Positions 24,501 to 34,440 of a DNA stretch of 64,000 nucleotides are shown one piece after another. The number at the start of each line of letters is the position of its first letter. The first letter of the stretch is position 1. Origin of the DNA: Denticeps clupeoides (taxonomy: Eukaryota; Chordata; Actinopteri; Clupeiformes; Denticipitidae); contig NC_041717.1 in NCBI RefSeq assembly GCF_900700375.1, positions 310,001 through 374,000 of the forward strand. The letters run 5' to 3'. Under the pieces are notes generated by a model. It was not told where the DNA came from and ran no database searches. It was given only the letters and a program-made list of their open reading frames with translations. A program made the position numbers and the translations under genes.

Positions 24501-25751
24501 TGATGTGCAGGAGCATTACCTGTGGGTGTGGTTGGAAGGACAGCTGGAACGTTGGCTGCAGGTGCCAGTGCTGGAGATGGGATCGAGTTGTTGTCTGAGG
24601 ATGCAGTTCCTACTTGCACAGCCACATCCGAGGGCACAGCAGTAACGGATGAATTTGCAAGGGTTAAGTTCATTGGAATCTGAACCGCTGTCAAGATGCC
24701 TCGGTTCACAGTCTCTGAGGCCTGTGGCACTGACAGAATCTTGGGAGCAATTACCTGATGACCTGGGACTACAGACGATCAACAGGGAAACCAAAAGAAC
24801 ACAAAAGACAATTACCAAAATGCTTGTCTGTACAAATGCATACATTCAACAGATGTTCAAGAAACACATTACAATCAACATTACAACACAATCATTTTTA
24901 TTGGACTCAGGATCAATACCAATTTTATGAATCAGTAATCATATCAATATTTAATGCATAATGGGATTCTCTGCTATTCTAATGATATTTTATATAACAA
25001 CACAACTGGCTGATTTGATGAACTCACTTGCAGGAAGCACAGTAACAGCCTGTCCATTCAGTATCAACTGAACAGGACAGGTGGCCAGACAGGCATTTCT
25101 GGGACCCTTCTGTACAGCCACTGTCTGAAACACAGACTACACATGTTATAAAGACATGCTTTATATGGAGAATGGCATCATGCGCCCTCATCAAGTTCTT
25201 GAATGTAATATTCATGTTTTACAATTAATCCCTCCCTCGACATGTTCATGCATTATCCATAAACAGAGTTTGACTTTGTATTTATGGCTCCATACCTCTG
25301 AGGTGATGTAAGGGGGCTGTGCAGATGTGCTGCCAGAACCTGCTGAGATGGCTATCTGCATGGGCAGCACCTGAGGCTTTAACATTGAGGCAACAGGAAC
25401 AGCTGGGGGCAGAGATTGTTACAATCAGCTCACAACCACAACCTTTTTTGTGTATACAGCAAAAGCGTACTTACTAGTAACACTGACATCTGACATGGCA
25501 ACACTTTTGGGTGACCCCTGATCAGAAGGACCAATGACCTGTGCCACTGGTGAACCATAAGATGGCGCTAGAGAAAAATGAACAGGATTCAGGCTAAATC
25601 TGTACATTATAAACCATGCAACCTATTAAAAAAAGACATGAAGCAGTGTGTTTCTGAACAGCTCAGCTCTGCATTCAGCATTACCTGTGGACCTCTGCCA
25701 TGGTGCAAGATCATCTTCATCACATTGCATCAGAAGGTCCGACTCAGCCAT
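12519..25751 (-). CDS. POGZ: POGZ, pogo transposable element with zinc finger domain, complete
   Basis: Nuclear, HP1-binding chromatin protein with a domesticated pogo transposase domain. Coding exons: 25751-25685, 25567-25475, 25402-25296, 25124-25028, 24768-24520, 21769-21596, 21517-21429, 20111-19786, 19142-18988, 18890-18790, 18649-18503, 17987-17856, 17150-16939, 16226-16080, 15989-15924, 14756-14641, 14119-14095, 13962-12519. They total 3,747 nt, 1,248 aa (human 1,410). N-terminus [19 protein letters not shown] matches human MADTDLFMECEEEELEPWQ. C2H2 fingers cover about residues 273-580 ([41 protein letters not shown]). The HP1-binding finger (HPZ) reads [21 protein letters not shown] ... 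YANHMINNHIPRK. A CENP-B-like HTH covers about 832-935 and the DDE domain 980-1180 (D982 VDEM, D1094 [10 protein letters not shown]1130 LPLEAC). The C-terminus stops short of the human acidic tail. Intron positions carry many repeats. Confidence 0.95.
14790..15872 (-). mobile_element. hAT element with BED-finger frame, inside POGZ intron 15
   Basis: Its 14-bp terminal inverted repeats are TAGGGCTGTGCAAT at the left and the complement TAGTGCTGTGCAAT at the right (13 of 14 match). Flanking 8-bp target duplications are ATGTCCAC at 14782-14789 and ACGTCCAC at 15873-15880 (7 of 8). The 1,083-bp interior holds a 115-codon minus-strand frame (15592-15245). It carries a BED zinc finger: W-x-Y-F-G-F, C-x2-C (CKTCEM), then [13 protein letters not shown]. 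There is no transposase catalytic domain, so it is non-autonomous. Confidence 0.85.
17322..17565 (+). repeat. tRNA-derived SINE
   Basis: A full-length diverged copy of the main SINE family with B box GGTTCAAATCCC, in a POGZ intron and antisense to POGZ. Its tail carries a partial internal repeat around GTCACGTTTTGTTGTG. Confidence 0.8.
18322..18415 (+). repeat. SINE fragment, second family
   Basis: GGTGGTAGCAGCCTAGCGGG and CCTATGAGCCAGA match the head of the second SINE family, and CCCTGAGTAAGACA its middle. It is degraded, in the POGZ intron next to the 18649-18503 exon. Confidence 0.55.
19179..19395 (-). repeat. SINE split by an L2-like LINE scrap
   Basis: SINE tail sequence lies at 19179-19243 and a decayed SINE head at 19335-19395. 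Between them, 19247-19328 reads CTGGATTACTGTAACTCCCT and CTAGCTGGTCTACC in plus sense, matching the [12 protein letters not shown] motif of L2-type reverse transcriptases. It lies in a POGZ intron. Confidence 0.55.
19406..19654 (-). repeat. tRNA-derived SINE
   Basis: Near-complete copy of the main SINE in a POGZ intron, 130 nt past the 3' end of exon 20111-19786. The B box is damaged by a small deletion. Confidence 0.85.
20344..21050 (+). repeat. GC-rich promoter-like repeat unit in a POGZ intron
   Basis: The left end TAGGCTTGTCACGATACTGA resembles hAT-type ends. A CpG-rich block covers 20395-20580. An inverted CCAAT box (ATTGG) lies near 20593 and a TATA box (TATAAAG) at 20626-20632. A 9-bp hairpin at 20686-20707 (TCGGAAGCC, loop TTTC) follows. 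The rest is pyrimidine- and T-rich. It could be a transposon end or a fossil long terminal repeat. I cannot name the family. Confidence 0.4.
21199..21395 (+). repeat. SINE (internally deleted) with TTAACCC-like tail
   Basis: SINE head, B box GGTTTGAATC and tail are present, with the middle deleted. The tail is followed by AACCCTAACCCTAAC at about 21379-21394, a short telomere-like run. It is 35 nt from the donor of the POGZ exon 21517-21429. Confidence 0.7.
21830..24519. other. Large POGZ intron 5, one SINE
   Basis: AT-rich intron between POGZ exons 24768-24520 and 21769-21596. Apart from the SINE at 23034-23260 (minus, near complete) I recognise nothing. No exon is needed here, because the flanking exons join in phase. 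Confidence 0.6.
23034..23260 (-). repeat. tRNA-derived SINE
   Basis: Near full-length main-family SINE in POGZ intron 5, with tail AGTGAAGTGATTGTCATTGT complement and head GGGGCAGTGGTGGCCTTGCG in minus sense. Confidence 0.85.
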
Positions 25752-26039
25752 GTTTGCCACAGAGACTAAAACAAAAATATCAAGTATATATATATATATA
25801 CATATATATGTATGTTTGTAATGTGTGTGTGTGTGTGTGACACACTTAATATACTTTTTTGTATATAAATGTAGATATGTTCAATATATGCAAAATATGT
25901 ATAATACGTTTTGGACCAGACTACAAATGCACAAGAATATGTATTATATCTATATTTAATTATTTTAGTAGAAACACTTTCACAAAAAGCACACATTAAT
26001 AAAACAATCATGATTAGGAACAAGACCCATGTCTGTCAG

Positions 26040-26330
26040 GTATTTACTCAGGTAAACGACCAGGCGGCGCTGGAGTCTATGTGGTCGCGCAGCCGCGGTG
26101 TTTTTCTCTTTTCTCGTCTGGCTCCGCGACTCACCTCGCCACGTAACTGTACCAGAAGTTGTGAGATACGCTCACCGTTCACTGCAGCCGGTAGGGAAGT
26201 GCGAGTCTCTCCGGTTTACCATGGAGACGGACACAGCGAGCGCACGGGAAAAGTCATCCAGCGCACGTTTTCCCTGTTAACTCCCGCCGATAGGCCAGTG
26301 GCCGCCGCTACGTCACTTCCACTCTAATTT
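26040..26330 (-). promoter_or_regulatory. POGZ: POGZ promoter and non-coding first exon
   Basis: CpG-rich stretch upstream of the POGZ start, with a minus-strand donor candidate (TGA|GTAAAT) near 26058. The coding first exon is preceded by an acceptor TTTAG at 25766, so at least one non-coding exon exists. A (GT)n tract lies at 25817-25839 in the intron. The start site is inferred. Confidence 0.5.
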
Positions 26331-27546
26331 GTAGCGCTGTGATTGGTTAGATTCTGACAAAAGTGGGCGAGATCATATTTTACATCATAGAAACCGCCAA
26401 AACGCAAGTCGACATAAACTACTAAAAGGTTAATAAACTACAAAAATCGTTTCTGATCATTATAGTGAGTGAGAGAGATGCTTAAAATACAATCAACTTG
26501 TGGGTTTAATGCATGGAACGAGAACACCGACGACGTCCTACGATTGCATTTTGTTTGCTGAGCTAATAAAGTGATCACTGCACAGCGTCTATTAAAATAT
26601 AAGCTCGATCTTCATATGTTAATACATATCCATACTATTTACAAGTCACTATTCAGATGGCTGAACCATTTGAATGTGAATTTAACACAACAGAAGACGT
26701 GAATTTGACAACACATTACAATTAGCATCTCTGTCGTAGCGGTACAATGGCGACAGTGTTGTTGTCCCAAATGACCCAGAACTCCACTGAAAATAATACA
26801 CGATAACAATAACGATTAGTTATTATTATGTTTAGTAATTATTCGTGACAGAGATTCGTCCGTGTGGTTTGTGCAGGTAGCAGCTAGCGTCATGCTAGCA
26901 GCTAGGATACGGACAGGCGTTTACTAACGAAAACGGTCTGTAAAAACGTTTTTAGGCGTCCTAATGAAAAAGAAGAGTGAGCGCCGATGTTAAGACTCAG
27001 AAAGGGGCGGACAATAAAATGCACAATTCCCTTAATGAAACAGACCCTACTAATAATCATTTCCGACATAGACATAATGAATCTGGACCACAAGGAAGGT
27101 GCTGTGCACATTAGAAACTTTGCAACGATGTAATGAATATTTTGGATGATATTTTGCACACATGACTGCTTATTATTGCACTGAGGACATGGGGCAATGG
27201 GACTCTGATCAAGCCTCTAAAGAATACATTCATATAAAGAAACCAATTAAAAATGACATTACAGCATTCTTCACTTTATTGTTACTTTATAAGTATGTAG
27301 TCAATGAAAGATATCTGACATTCCAAACATTTTAAGTACTTCACAAGTACTTTAGCTTGTCAGGATTTTAAATCAGTTAACTTGCATAGACAAGCACAGC
27401 CACTTCCTTAGTAAAAAAAAAAAAAACTACACTTGAATACAGAGTATTGAATAAACCGTAGAGACTGCTATTGGTGAGCTGCTGAGAGAACTGAGGTAAT
27501 CGGTGAGAATGCAGGCCTTGCATGCCAGGACTTTAAATTTTGAATT
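26331..27546. other. Intergenic, nothing recognised
   Basis: AT-rich spacer upstream of POGZ. The minus-strand frame at 27159-26902 shows no family similarity or splice support. A poly-A run lies at 27413-27426. Confidence 0.5.
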
Positions 27547-27770
27547 GGGCCAGTGGTGGCCTAGTTTTAAAGAAAGCGACCCTGTAATCAGAAGGTTGCT
27601 GGTTCGAATCCTGATCGAATCCCACACTGAGGTGGGACTGAGCGAAGCACCATCCCCACACACTGCTCTCCAGGTGCCTGTCATGGCTGCCCAATTGCTA
27701 AGGGTGATGAGTTAAAAGCAGAGGACACATTTCGTTGTTTGTGCTGCAGATTGTCACAATGAAAATCAAT
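27547..27770 (+). repeat. tRNA-derived SINE
   Basis: Main-family SINE with B box GGTTCGAATCC. The tail is partly degraded before the final TCACTT motif. Confidence 0.85.
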
Positions 27771-28140
27771 TAATACAGCTACCGAGGAATGAGCCAAAAA
27801 AATGAGTGTGTCAGAAAACCAAATGAGACTTGTGTGTGTGCATGGCCAAATATTTTAGTAATTATTAATTGATATTAAAATTTGGTATCAATTTAGCACT
27901 GATATCGATAGTTAATTTCCTGCCGGTTCACCAACAATTTGCCAACAATCACCAACAATTTTAAACAGGCATTTTAAACAGGAGACAGAGTCTTGAAGAG
28001 ATTTGAATCCATAGAACCGCCTTCTGGATATAGTGAAATGTCTTCCGGACATGGTGAAAAATTTTCACTCACATGAAAAAGCTTCACTAATGCTATATGG
28101 GCATTTAACACACCATTTAAGTTTAATGCTGAATATTCAT

Positions 28141-28380
28141 ACAGTACAGGCCAAAAGTTTGGACACACCGTCTCAGTGAATGTGTTATCTTTATTTTCAT
28201 GAATACTTTCCAGATGCACTGTATCTGCATCTTGTGTGATAGGGGTGTTGAAATAGGGGTGTTGAAATTTATTATATAATCAATGCATAGCGAAGCAGAT
28301 GTGGACGATTCTGCATTGATGCAGTGCAGAACATAATTGATTATATCATAATGAGGTTTCTGGCAACGGCATAAATATTC
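28141..28380. mobile_element. Tc1/mariner end and short hAT-like palindrome
   Basis: ACAGTACAGGCCAAAAGTTT at 28141 is a Tc1/mariner terminal repeat. It is followed by the subterminal GTGTTATCTTTATTTTCATG also seen at 57068. From 28240 a second, palindrome-rich repeat begins with a 14-bp tandem duplication (ATAGGGGTGTTGAA twice). Neither has a coding frame. Confidence 0.6.
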
Positions 28381-28439
28381 TCTTTAAAAAGTAGTGCTAG
28401 TAGTGACTGTGGCTGCCGTGTGCCGTGATGTGACGTTGC

Positions 28440-29245
28440 ACACTGACATGACCAATAGAATCAAGGCTAGTGTTCTTTCTGCCACTATCTGCTGTAGGGT
28501 CTTTCGGTCCAATACCGTGCAGTTCCCAAACCAGACAGTGATGCAACTAGTCAGAATGCTCTCAATAGTCTCTATATAGAAGGTGGTGAGGATGGGTAGT
28601 GGCAGATGGACTTTCCTCAGCTTCTGCAGGAAGTAGAAATGCTGCTGGGCTTTCTTGGCTGTTGAGTTGGTGTTGAGATTCCAGGACTAGACAAGAACCT
28701 GTGAGACCTGACACGGTTGTGCCATCAGGTGCTGAGGAATTATGGTTTTGAATGCAGAACTGAAGTCTATGAACAGCATTCGAGCATATGTGTCCTTATT
28801 GTCCAAGTGGGTGAGGGTCAGATGCAGTGGGCAATATGCGGGGTCGAGGGCAGCAGGGTCTTCATATGTTTCATGACCAGCCTCTCATAGCACTTTATCA
28901 CAATGGATGTAAGTGTAACTGGATGGTAGTTATTAAGACATGACAGTGAAGACTTCTTTAGCACAGTCACAATGGTGGTGGCCTTGTTGGAACATGTGCT
29001 CGGTTCGATGTTAAAGATGTTGGTGAGAACATCTGCCAGCTGCACTTCTCTGAGAACTCGTCCTGGGATGGGGATGTTGTCAGGTCCAGCAGCCGTTTAT
29101 GAGTTAACTCTGCAAAAGAGTTTTTCTCATGTCCACCGTGGTTACACACAGCACCCGGACACTGGTCCCTGGAGGCCTGCTCTCCGCAGTAGTCCAAGCT
29201 GCTGCAGTTGTTTTCGTAAGTCATCCTGTAGTTTAGTAGCATAAT
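28440..29245 (-). mobile_element. LINE reverse-transcriptase fragment, decayed
   Basis: Minus-strand frames read [30 protein letters not shown] and [20 protein letters not shown]. These are the fingers region of CR1/L2/Rex-group reverse transcriptases (normally KKSSPSCLNDYRPVALT). Further down, [20 protein letters not shown] and SCITVWFGNCT match the C-terminal part of the same protein. The middle is deleted, and several stops and frameshifts are present. Confidence 0.7.
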
Positions 29246-29399
29246 GAAACCGGAAGAAATTGGTTGTCCATGTGTCTTTCCCAGTGTGCTGAAAGACAGA
29301 AAAGTAAAAAAAAAGTGGAATCAGAGAGTGGAAATGTGGAATCAGGGAGGCTGCTGCGAGCTACTGTCACACCGGTTTACCTTATGTGATAATCATGTT

Positions 29400-30215
29400 C
29401 TTTTACTTCTCCAGTGACTTCAACACCATCCTTTCCACAATTCTGAGGGACTAGCTGGAGTACACAGGAGTGAATAATCACCTGCATCCTCAACAAACTC
29501 ACAAACCGACCACAGTATTTGAGATCTCAGGGCTGTCTATTGAACAGGGTGGTCTCCAGTTGTGGTCCCAAGAGGGAATGGTTCTGGTACCGTTCCTCTT
29601 CTCCATCTTCACTGCAGACTTCACCAATTGCTTCCTACAGTTCTCTGACGACTCTGCAATAGTCAACCTCATCACGAATGGGGTGACAAGGAATATAGAG
29701 AACTTTCCCAGGACTTTGTGGACTGGTGCCAGCAGAACTACCTCCAGATCAACTCTTGAAAGACCCAGGATCTGGTGGTAGACTTCCGCAGGTGCAAATA
29801 TCCACTGCAATCACTGAACATACAGGGAAAGGACAGAGAGCTACAGGCACCTTGGTGTTCATCTAAACAATAAACTGGTCTAGACTCACAACTGTGATGC
29901 AGAGCAGGCTTTACCTGCTGCAGAGGTTCAGTTCTTTTGGAGTGAAGTGAAGGGACCGCTTTTGAAGGCCTTTTACGAATTTGTGGTGGCCTTAGCCATC
30001 TCTTATGGTGTGGTCTGCGGGGGAGGTGTAATCTCTGCTGGGGATAGGAAGAGACTGAATAGGCTGATCCGGAGGGCCCTTTCTGCTCTAGCATGGTCTT
30101 GTGATGCAGTGGAGGTGGTGAGTGACAGAAGAATGGTGGGTAAGTTGTCATCCCAGTTGGACAACATCTCCCACCCCATGCAGGGTAGGATGTTACCAGT
30201 TTCATTTATTTATTA
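29400..30215 (+). mobile_element. LINE reverse-transcriptase fragment, opposite orientation
   Basis: Plus-strand frames read SSDFNTILSTIL, GVNNHLHPQQTHKPTT, VLVPFLFSIFTADF and the catalytic-like FSDDSAIV (usual YADDSAIV), then DWCQQNYLQINS and KTQDLVVDFRR. This is the palm and thumb of the same LINE group as 28440-29245 but on the other strand. Several stops are present, so it is dead. Confidence 0.7.
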
Positions 30216-31010
30216 ACTAATTGTTAACCATTCTGTTCACCAAACAGTGAGGTACATACTGCTTCAGCTTCATTATTCATCCATAGTTCCACACAATTAT
30301 GCATACCCACAGTTTTCACTGTAGTTTGCCGGTCCGGCAGCATAAAGGTTCCCCCTGGAAACGCGTACCTTTATAGGCCAGCTTGGGACAGGGGAAACGT
30401 GTGTTTGATGTAGGCAGTAAGTGTTTGTCTGTTGTGTTTATTTTGTTAATGTATAAGTGTTCTTTGTATGATTTCATTCATGTCCTTTGTCTTATGAAAT
30501 GGTAAATTGTGAATATGTATGGGTGTATATTTATATATAGAGATCTAGATGTGACCTGATTAATGACCACCTGCTTTTCCCCCTGACATATTGAGCTCAC
30601 CCAATTAGGCTTTGACTGTGGAGTGTATTAAGACAGTGTAGTAAGCAGGGGGCCTTCGTGTGGGTCAAGGTCAGGTTGGTGGGTCAGTGATTGGGTAGCA
30701 TTAGAGCAACAGCTTGCTGTGATTCTTTATCTTTTGTACTTCTGTATATATATTGATGCCTACGATGGGCGTATTTGTTTGCACTTGATCAGTACACTTG
30801 GTGTTCGTTTGACATTTTTTGGTGGAATCACAATGTGTAGACCAGACGTGTACGTTCCTGCTTCACAATACAGTTGGCATATTGTCTATGCTATTACTTT
30901 TTGCTGCTATTATCTTGTAATGTCCACTTTCTGCTGTGACAATGTAAATTTCCCACTTTTGGGACTAATAAAAGAACATCTTATCTTATATACGGTTGTT
31001 ACAAGATGAA
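30216..31010 (+). repeat. Repeat-derived spacer ending in a LINE-like 3' tail
   Basis: Positions 30900-30990 (GTAATGTCCACTTTCTGCTG, TTTTGGGACTAATAAAAGAA, CATCTTATCTTAT) look like a LINE 3' end with a short-repeat tail. It probably belongs to the LINE before it. The 30220-30890 part between them is unassigned and may be a later insertion. No gene is recognised. Confidence 0.45.
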
Positions 31011-32029
31011 CTGAACAGTTCTGCTCATTGTAACAAATCAAAGCATCCACAGAGGTGTACAAGTCCTTAACTCTTTAACTTCATCCCTCTAGTATATCTT
31101 TGAAAAGCATGGGATCCCCAGTTTGTCTATACATTGGGGGTGGAGCTTCCCAGAGTGCTCCAGGGCGCAACTACACAATTTAAAATAAAGTAAAATAGGT
31201 TGTTCTAATGGTGAGGTTCTGGAGGATAAAGGGACAATTATATCTGTAAGATTGTTATTGGAGTTTTCGGTCTGTTTTAGCAGAAGACTGAACATCAAGA
31301 GTTTCAAAATTACATCACCTGTTGAGGACCTGTACCAGATAAGAAAAGGCTCAATTTTAACAAAAATATCGAAAAAAAAAAAAAAAAATTTAGCTGTCAG
31401 ACCCAACATTTATCTTCATTTATTAAATCAATCAAACTATGAACCTCTCTGTAGATGTCATGTCATAGATGAAGCATGAGGTACAAGTGCATGAGATAAT
31501 ATTTAAGAACATAAAAGGAACACCTCTATAATAATTTAGGTACACAGATCAAACAAAGTAGACATGCAAACTGGACTGGCGATATGGCACAAGCTTACAC
31601 ATGGGAAAAGATAACAATAGGTGGTCACAATTATTTAAGATCGGCAGATGAGACAAGGCGCAAGGTGGGATCCGAAGCCCTCACAGAAGACTGGGGGTTG
31701 CTCATTCTTTCATGTCATAGATAAAAGGAACAAATGCATAAGGGTGAACCAAAACAGAACCAAAACAGAACCGATATCCAATGACATACAAAACTGATAT
31801 CCAATGACATACATACATGACCTATTGTACATTTGTCTCTACAATCTCTATGATCAGTCTCTAATTTAAATAGTGGGACAGTAAGAAACAATAAAAAATA
31901 ATAAAAAATAATGCTTTAAAAAAATTATCATAATTAATTATACCGAGATTTCTGTCTACCAGTTTTGATTTATACAGGTAAGGAGCTGACATTGGCAGCT
32001 TCTCAAGTCCTTACCTGTATAAAAGACTC
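31011..32029. other. Intergenic, nothing recognised
   Basis: AT-rich spacer with a poly-A run at 31372-31388 and imperfect short duplications near 31750-31810 (GATATCCAATGACATACA twice). No coding signal was found. Confidence 0.45.
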
Positions 32030-32625
32030 CCATCGATAGGAGCAACCAATCTATCCAGATTCCAAACTCAGCACCATGGCCAAGACCACAGAAAAAGTAT
32101 GTCAGGGACAAGGTTGTGGACCTACACAAGGCTGGAATGGGCTACAAGATCATTGCCAAGTAGTTGGGTGAGAAGGTGAGTGTTATTATTGACAAATGGA
32201 AGAACTATAAAATAACTGACAATCTCCCTCGGACTGGAGCTCCACACAAGGTTTCACATTATGGAGTTTCAATGATAGTGAGAAAGATGTGAAACCAGCC
32301 CAGAACTACTCAGGAGGAACGTATCAATGATCTCAAGGCAGCTGGGACCATAGTAACCAAGAAAACAGTTGGTGACACACTACATCATGATAGACTGAAA
32401 TCCTGCAGGGCGCAAGGTTCCCCTGCTGAAGAAAACACATGTATAGGTTTAGCACTGAATAGCTAAATGATTCAGAGGACTGGGTGAAAGTGTCGTGGTC
32501 AGATGAGACCAAAATCATCAACTCAACTCACTGTGTTAGGAAGAGGAGGTGTCCCCACCGTCAAACGTGAAGATGGAAAAATTTGGGGGTGTTTTCTGCC
32601 AAGGCGACAAGACAACTGCATGAGA
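32030..32625 (+). mobile_element. Tc1-like transposase remnant
   Basis: Plus-strand pieces read VRDKVVDLHKAGMGYKIIAK, NQPRTTQEERINDLKAAGT, KKTVGDTLHHDRLKSC and TVKREDGKIWGCF. These match the N-terminal HTH, middle and first catalytic region of Tc1 transposases. Stops, an internal deletion and loss of the 3' half make it inactive. I did not find both terminal repeats. Confidence 0.8.
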
Positions 32626-32799
32626 TGAGATTAGATTGAATGAGATGACAATGAGATTAGACATGTGGATGAGATGAGACAGGAGTGCACATGGACTATG
32701 TTTGATGATGACATTGTGGTCTGTAGTGAGAGTAGGGTGGAGCTGGAAGACACTGTGGAGAGGTGGAGATATGCTCTAGAGAGGTGAAGAATGAAGGAG

Positions 32800-33102
32800 G
32801 AGCCTAGTGGGTAACACACTCACCTATGAAGCAGAAGTGAAAGTGAAGGGATTGTCATTGTGAAACACTGCAGCACAGCACACGGTGCACACAAAAAAAT
32901 GTCTCCTCTGCTTTTATCCCATCACCCTTGGTGAGCAGTGGACAGCCATGAGAGGTGCCCGGGGAGCAGTGTGTGGGGAAGGTGTTTTGCTCAATGTCAC
33001 CTCAGTGCCAGTCAGGATTCGGATCAGTGTGGATCAGGATTCAAACTGGCAACCTTCTGATTATGGGTTCACTTCCTTAACTGCTAGGCCACCACTGCCC
33101 CC
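32800..33102 (-). repeat. Two abutting SINEs
   Basis: Positions 32800-32835 (plus sense) are a second-family SINE head (AGCCTAGTGGGTAACACACT). They are cut by a near-complete main-family SINE at 32836-33102 in minus sense. Intergenic. Confidence 0.8.
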
Positions 33103-34026
33103 AAATGTGTTGAACTGTGTTCAATTTGATGCAATAAACTTTTATTACACCATACGTCTCACTAGTGACAGTGTGCTTTTCACAAAAGAATTTCAACAGA
33201 AAATGAAATCAATTTAATTAGCAATCACTTGCTGCATACTTAGTTAGATCACAAGCATTCACAAGCATCCCTGTTCAGTAGCCCATGATTTCACAATAAA
33301 AAAATTTGGGGTGAAAGTGAAGTGAATATATATTATGCACCTTGTTTTCTCAAAATTAGTCATAAATTTGGTTGTTTTTTCCCTTTGTAAACCCCATTGA
33401 AGGTCTATAAAGTAAGACATGTGTGAATTGAATTTTTCACTCAAATATATCCTGGGATAAAAGGACACCCGTGTATGGACCTGTCCATTCTAGTAATTTT
33501 TTCAAATATGCAATAAAATAGATGTTCTGCTTTCATATTGAATATAAAAATAAAGCATTTTCCTTGTCTGGAAAAAGTTTACTTAGCTGTCTGTTGTTCT
33601 CTAGAAATCCATATTAATTCCTGTTTCTTTGTAAATATAAATGTATGAGTGGTAAACGCTACAGGACTTATCATCAAGACTGCCAGGGTCTTTCAGCTAA
33701 CGTTCTACTAGGAGTTGTAGGAGTTTAACTTCATTTATAATTCAAATACATATATATAGATTACATATACATATTAATTTTTGAATCTTAAAGTAGGCTA
33801 TGTTAACAAAAAACTGGGTCGTAAATACATGTCTGACATTTGAAACGAACCAAGACAACAAAATCCGCTTCACAAATTTGCCAGTTTATGGTTCTTTAAT
33901 TCTGTATTACACCGTGGACCTGATTGACGTTCGTTCATATAAAAAGTGCGCGGCGGCTCTGTTGACGCATTCGCTCCCATAGACGCCACATTCAACGCGG
34001 CATCTAGTGTTTATATCTATGTTTGT
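33103..34026. other. Intergenic, nothing recognised
   Basis: AT-rich spacer upstream of GATAD1. None of its short frames resembles a known protein. Confidence 0.45.
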
Positions 34027-34440
34027 GGTTACCTGATTTGGACTGGTTAGAGTTAGGTTTAGGAGTAGAGTTAGTATTAGGCTGTACCATGGTGGCTTTC
34101 AGAGTACGCATGCGCAGTCCAAATCGGGTTACCGGCCATGCGATGTGGGACGGTGCATTCTGGGATACAAACACCGGAAGTGATTTGACCAACAAACGGG
34201 TAAACGTAAGGCTCGTCGGTCGTACGACACAAAACACAAAGATTGCTTCTTTGTTTAAGTATACGTTTTGTGGAGATGTAGATTAACGACGGCACCGTCC
34301 ATGTTTGGATGAGGTTCTGTTTGTGAGTGCACACGAGCATTTAGCTAACATAAACGCAGCCACATCCACTCCGCTTCTGAGTCAGATACAGGCCACTGCC
34401 AATCTTGCATTGACCAGACGGACGCTGATTTCAGGCGGCC
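34027..34440 (+). promoter_or_regulatory. GATAD1: GATAD1 promoter region with an 18-bp inverted repeat
   Basis: Arms GGTTACCTGATTTGGACT (34027-34044) and AGTCCAAATCGGGTTACC (34116-34133) are complementary at 16 of 18 positions. Just inside the right arm is ACGCATGCGCAG, a good NRF1-type palindrome. No TATA box is seen close to the start codon at 34441. The start site is inferred. Confidence 0.5.

Noticed and set aside
25816-25840. Short tandem repeats as a possible CRISPR array
   Set aside because: These are simple GT microsatellites in a eukaryotic intron. No spaced direct repeats occur anywhere in the window.
29470-29781. 103-codon frame as a host gene
   Set aside because: Its text is that of a LINE reverse transcriptase (FSDDSAIV), with stops on both sides.
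30719-31009. 96-codon hydrophobic frame
   Set aside because: It has no splice sites, no homology that I recognise, and overlaps a LINE-like 3' tail.
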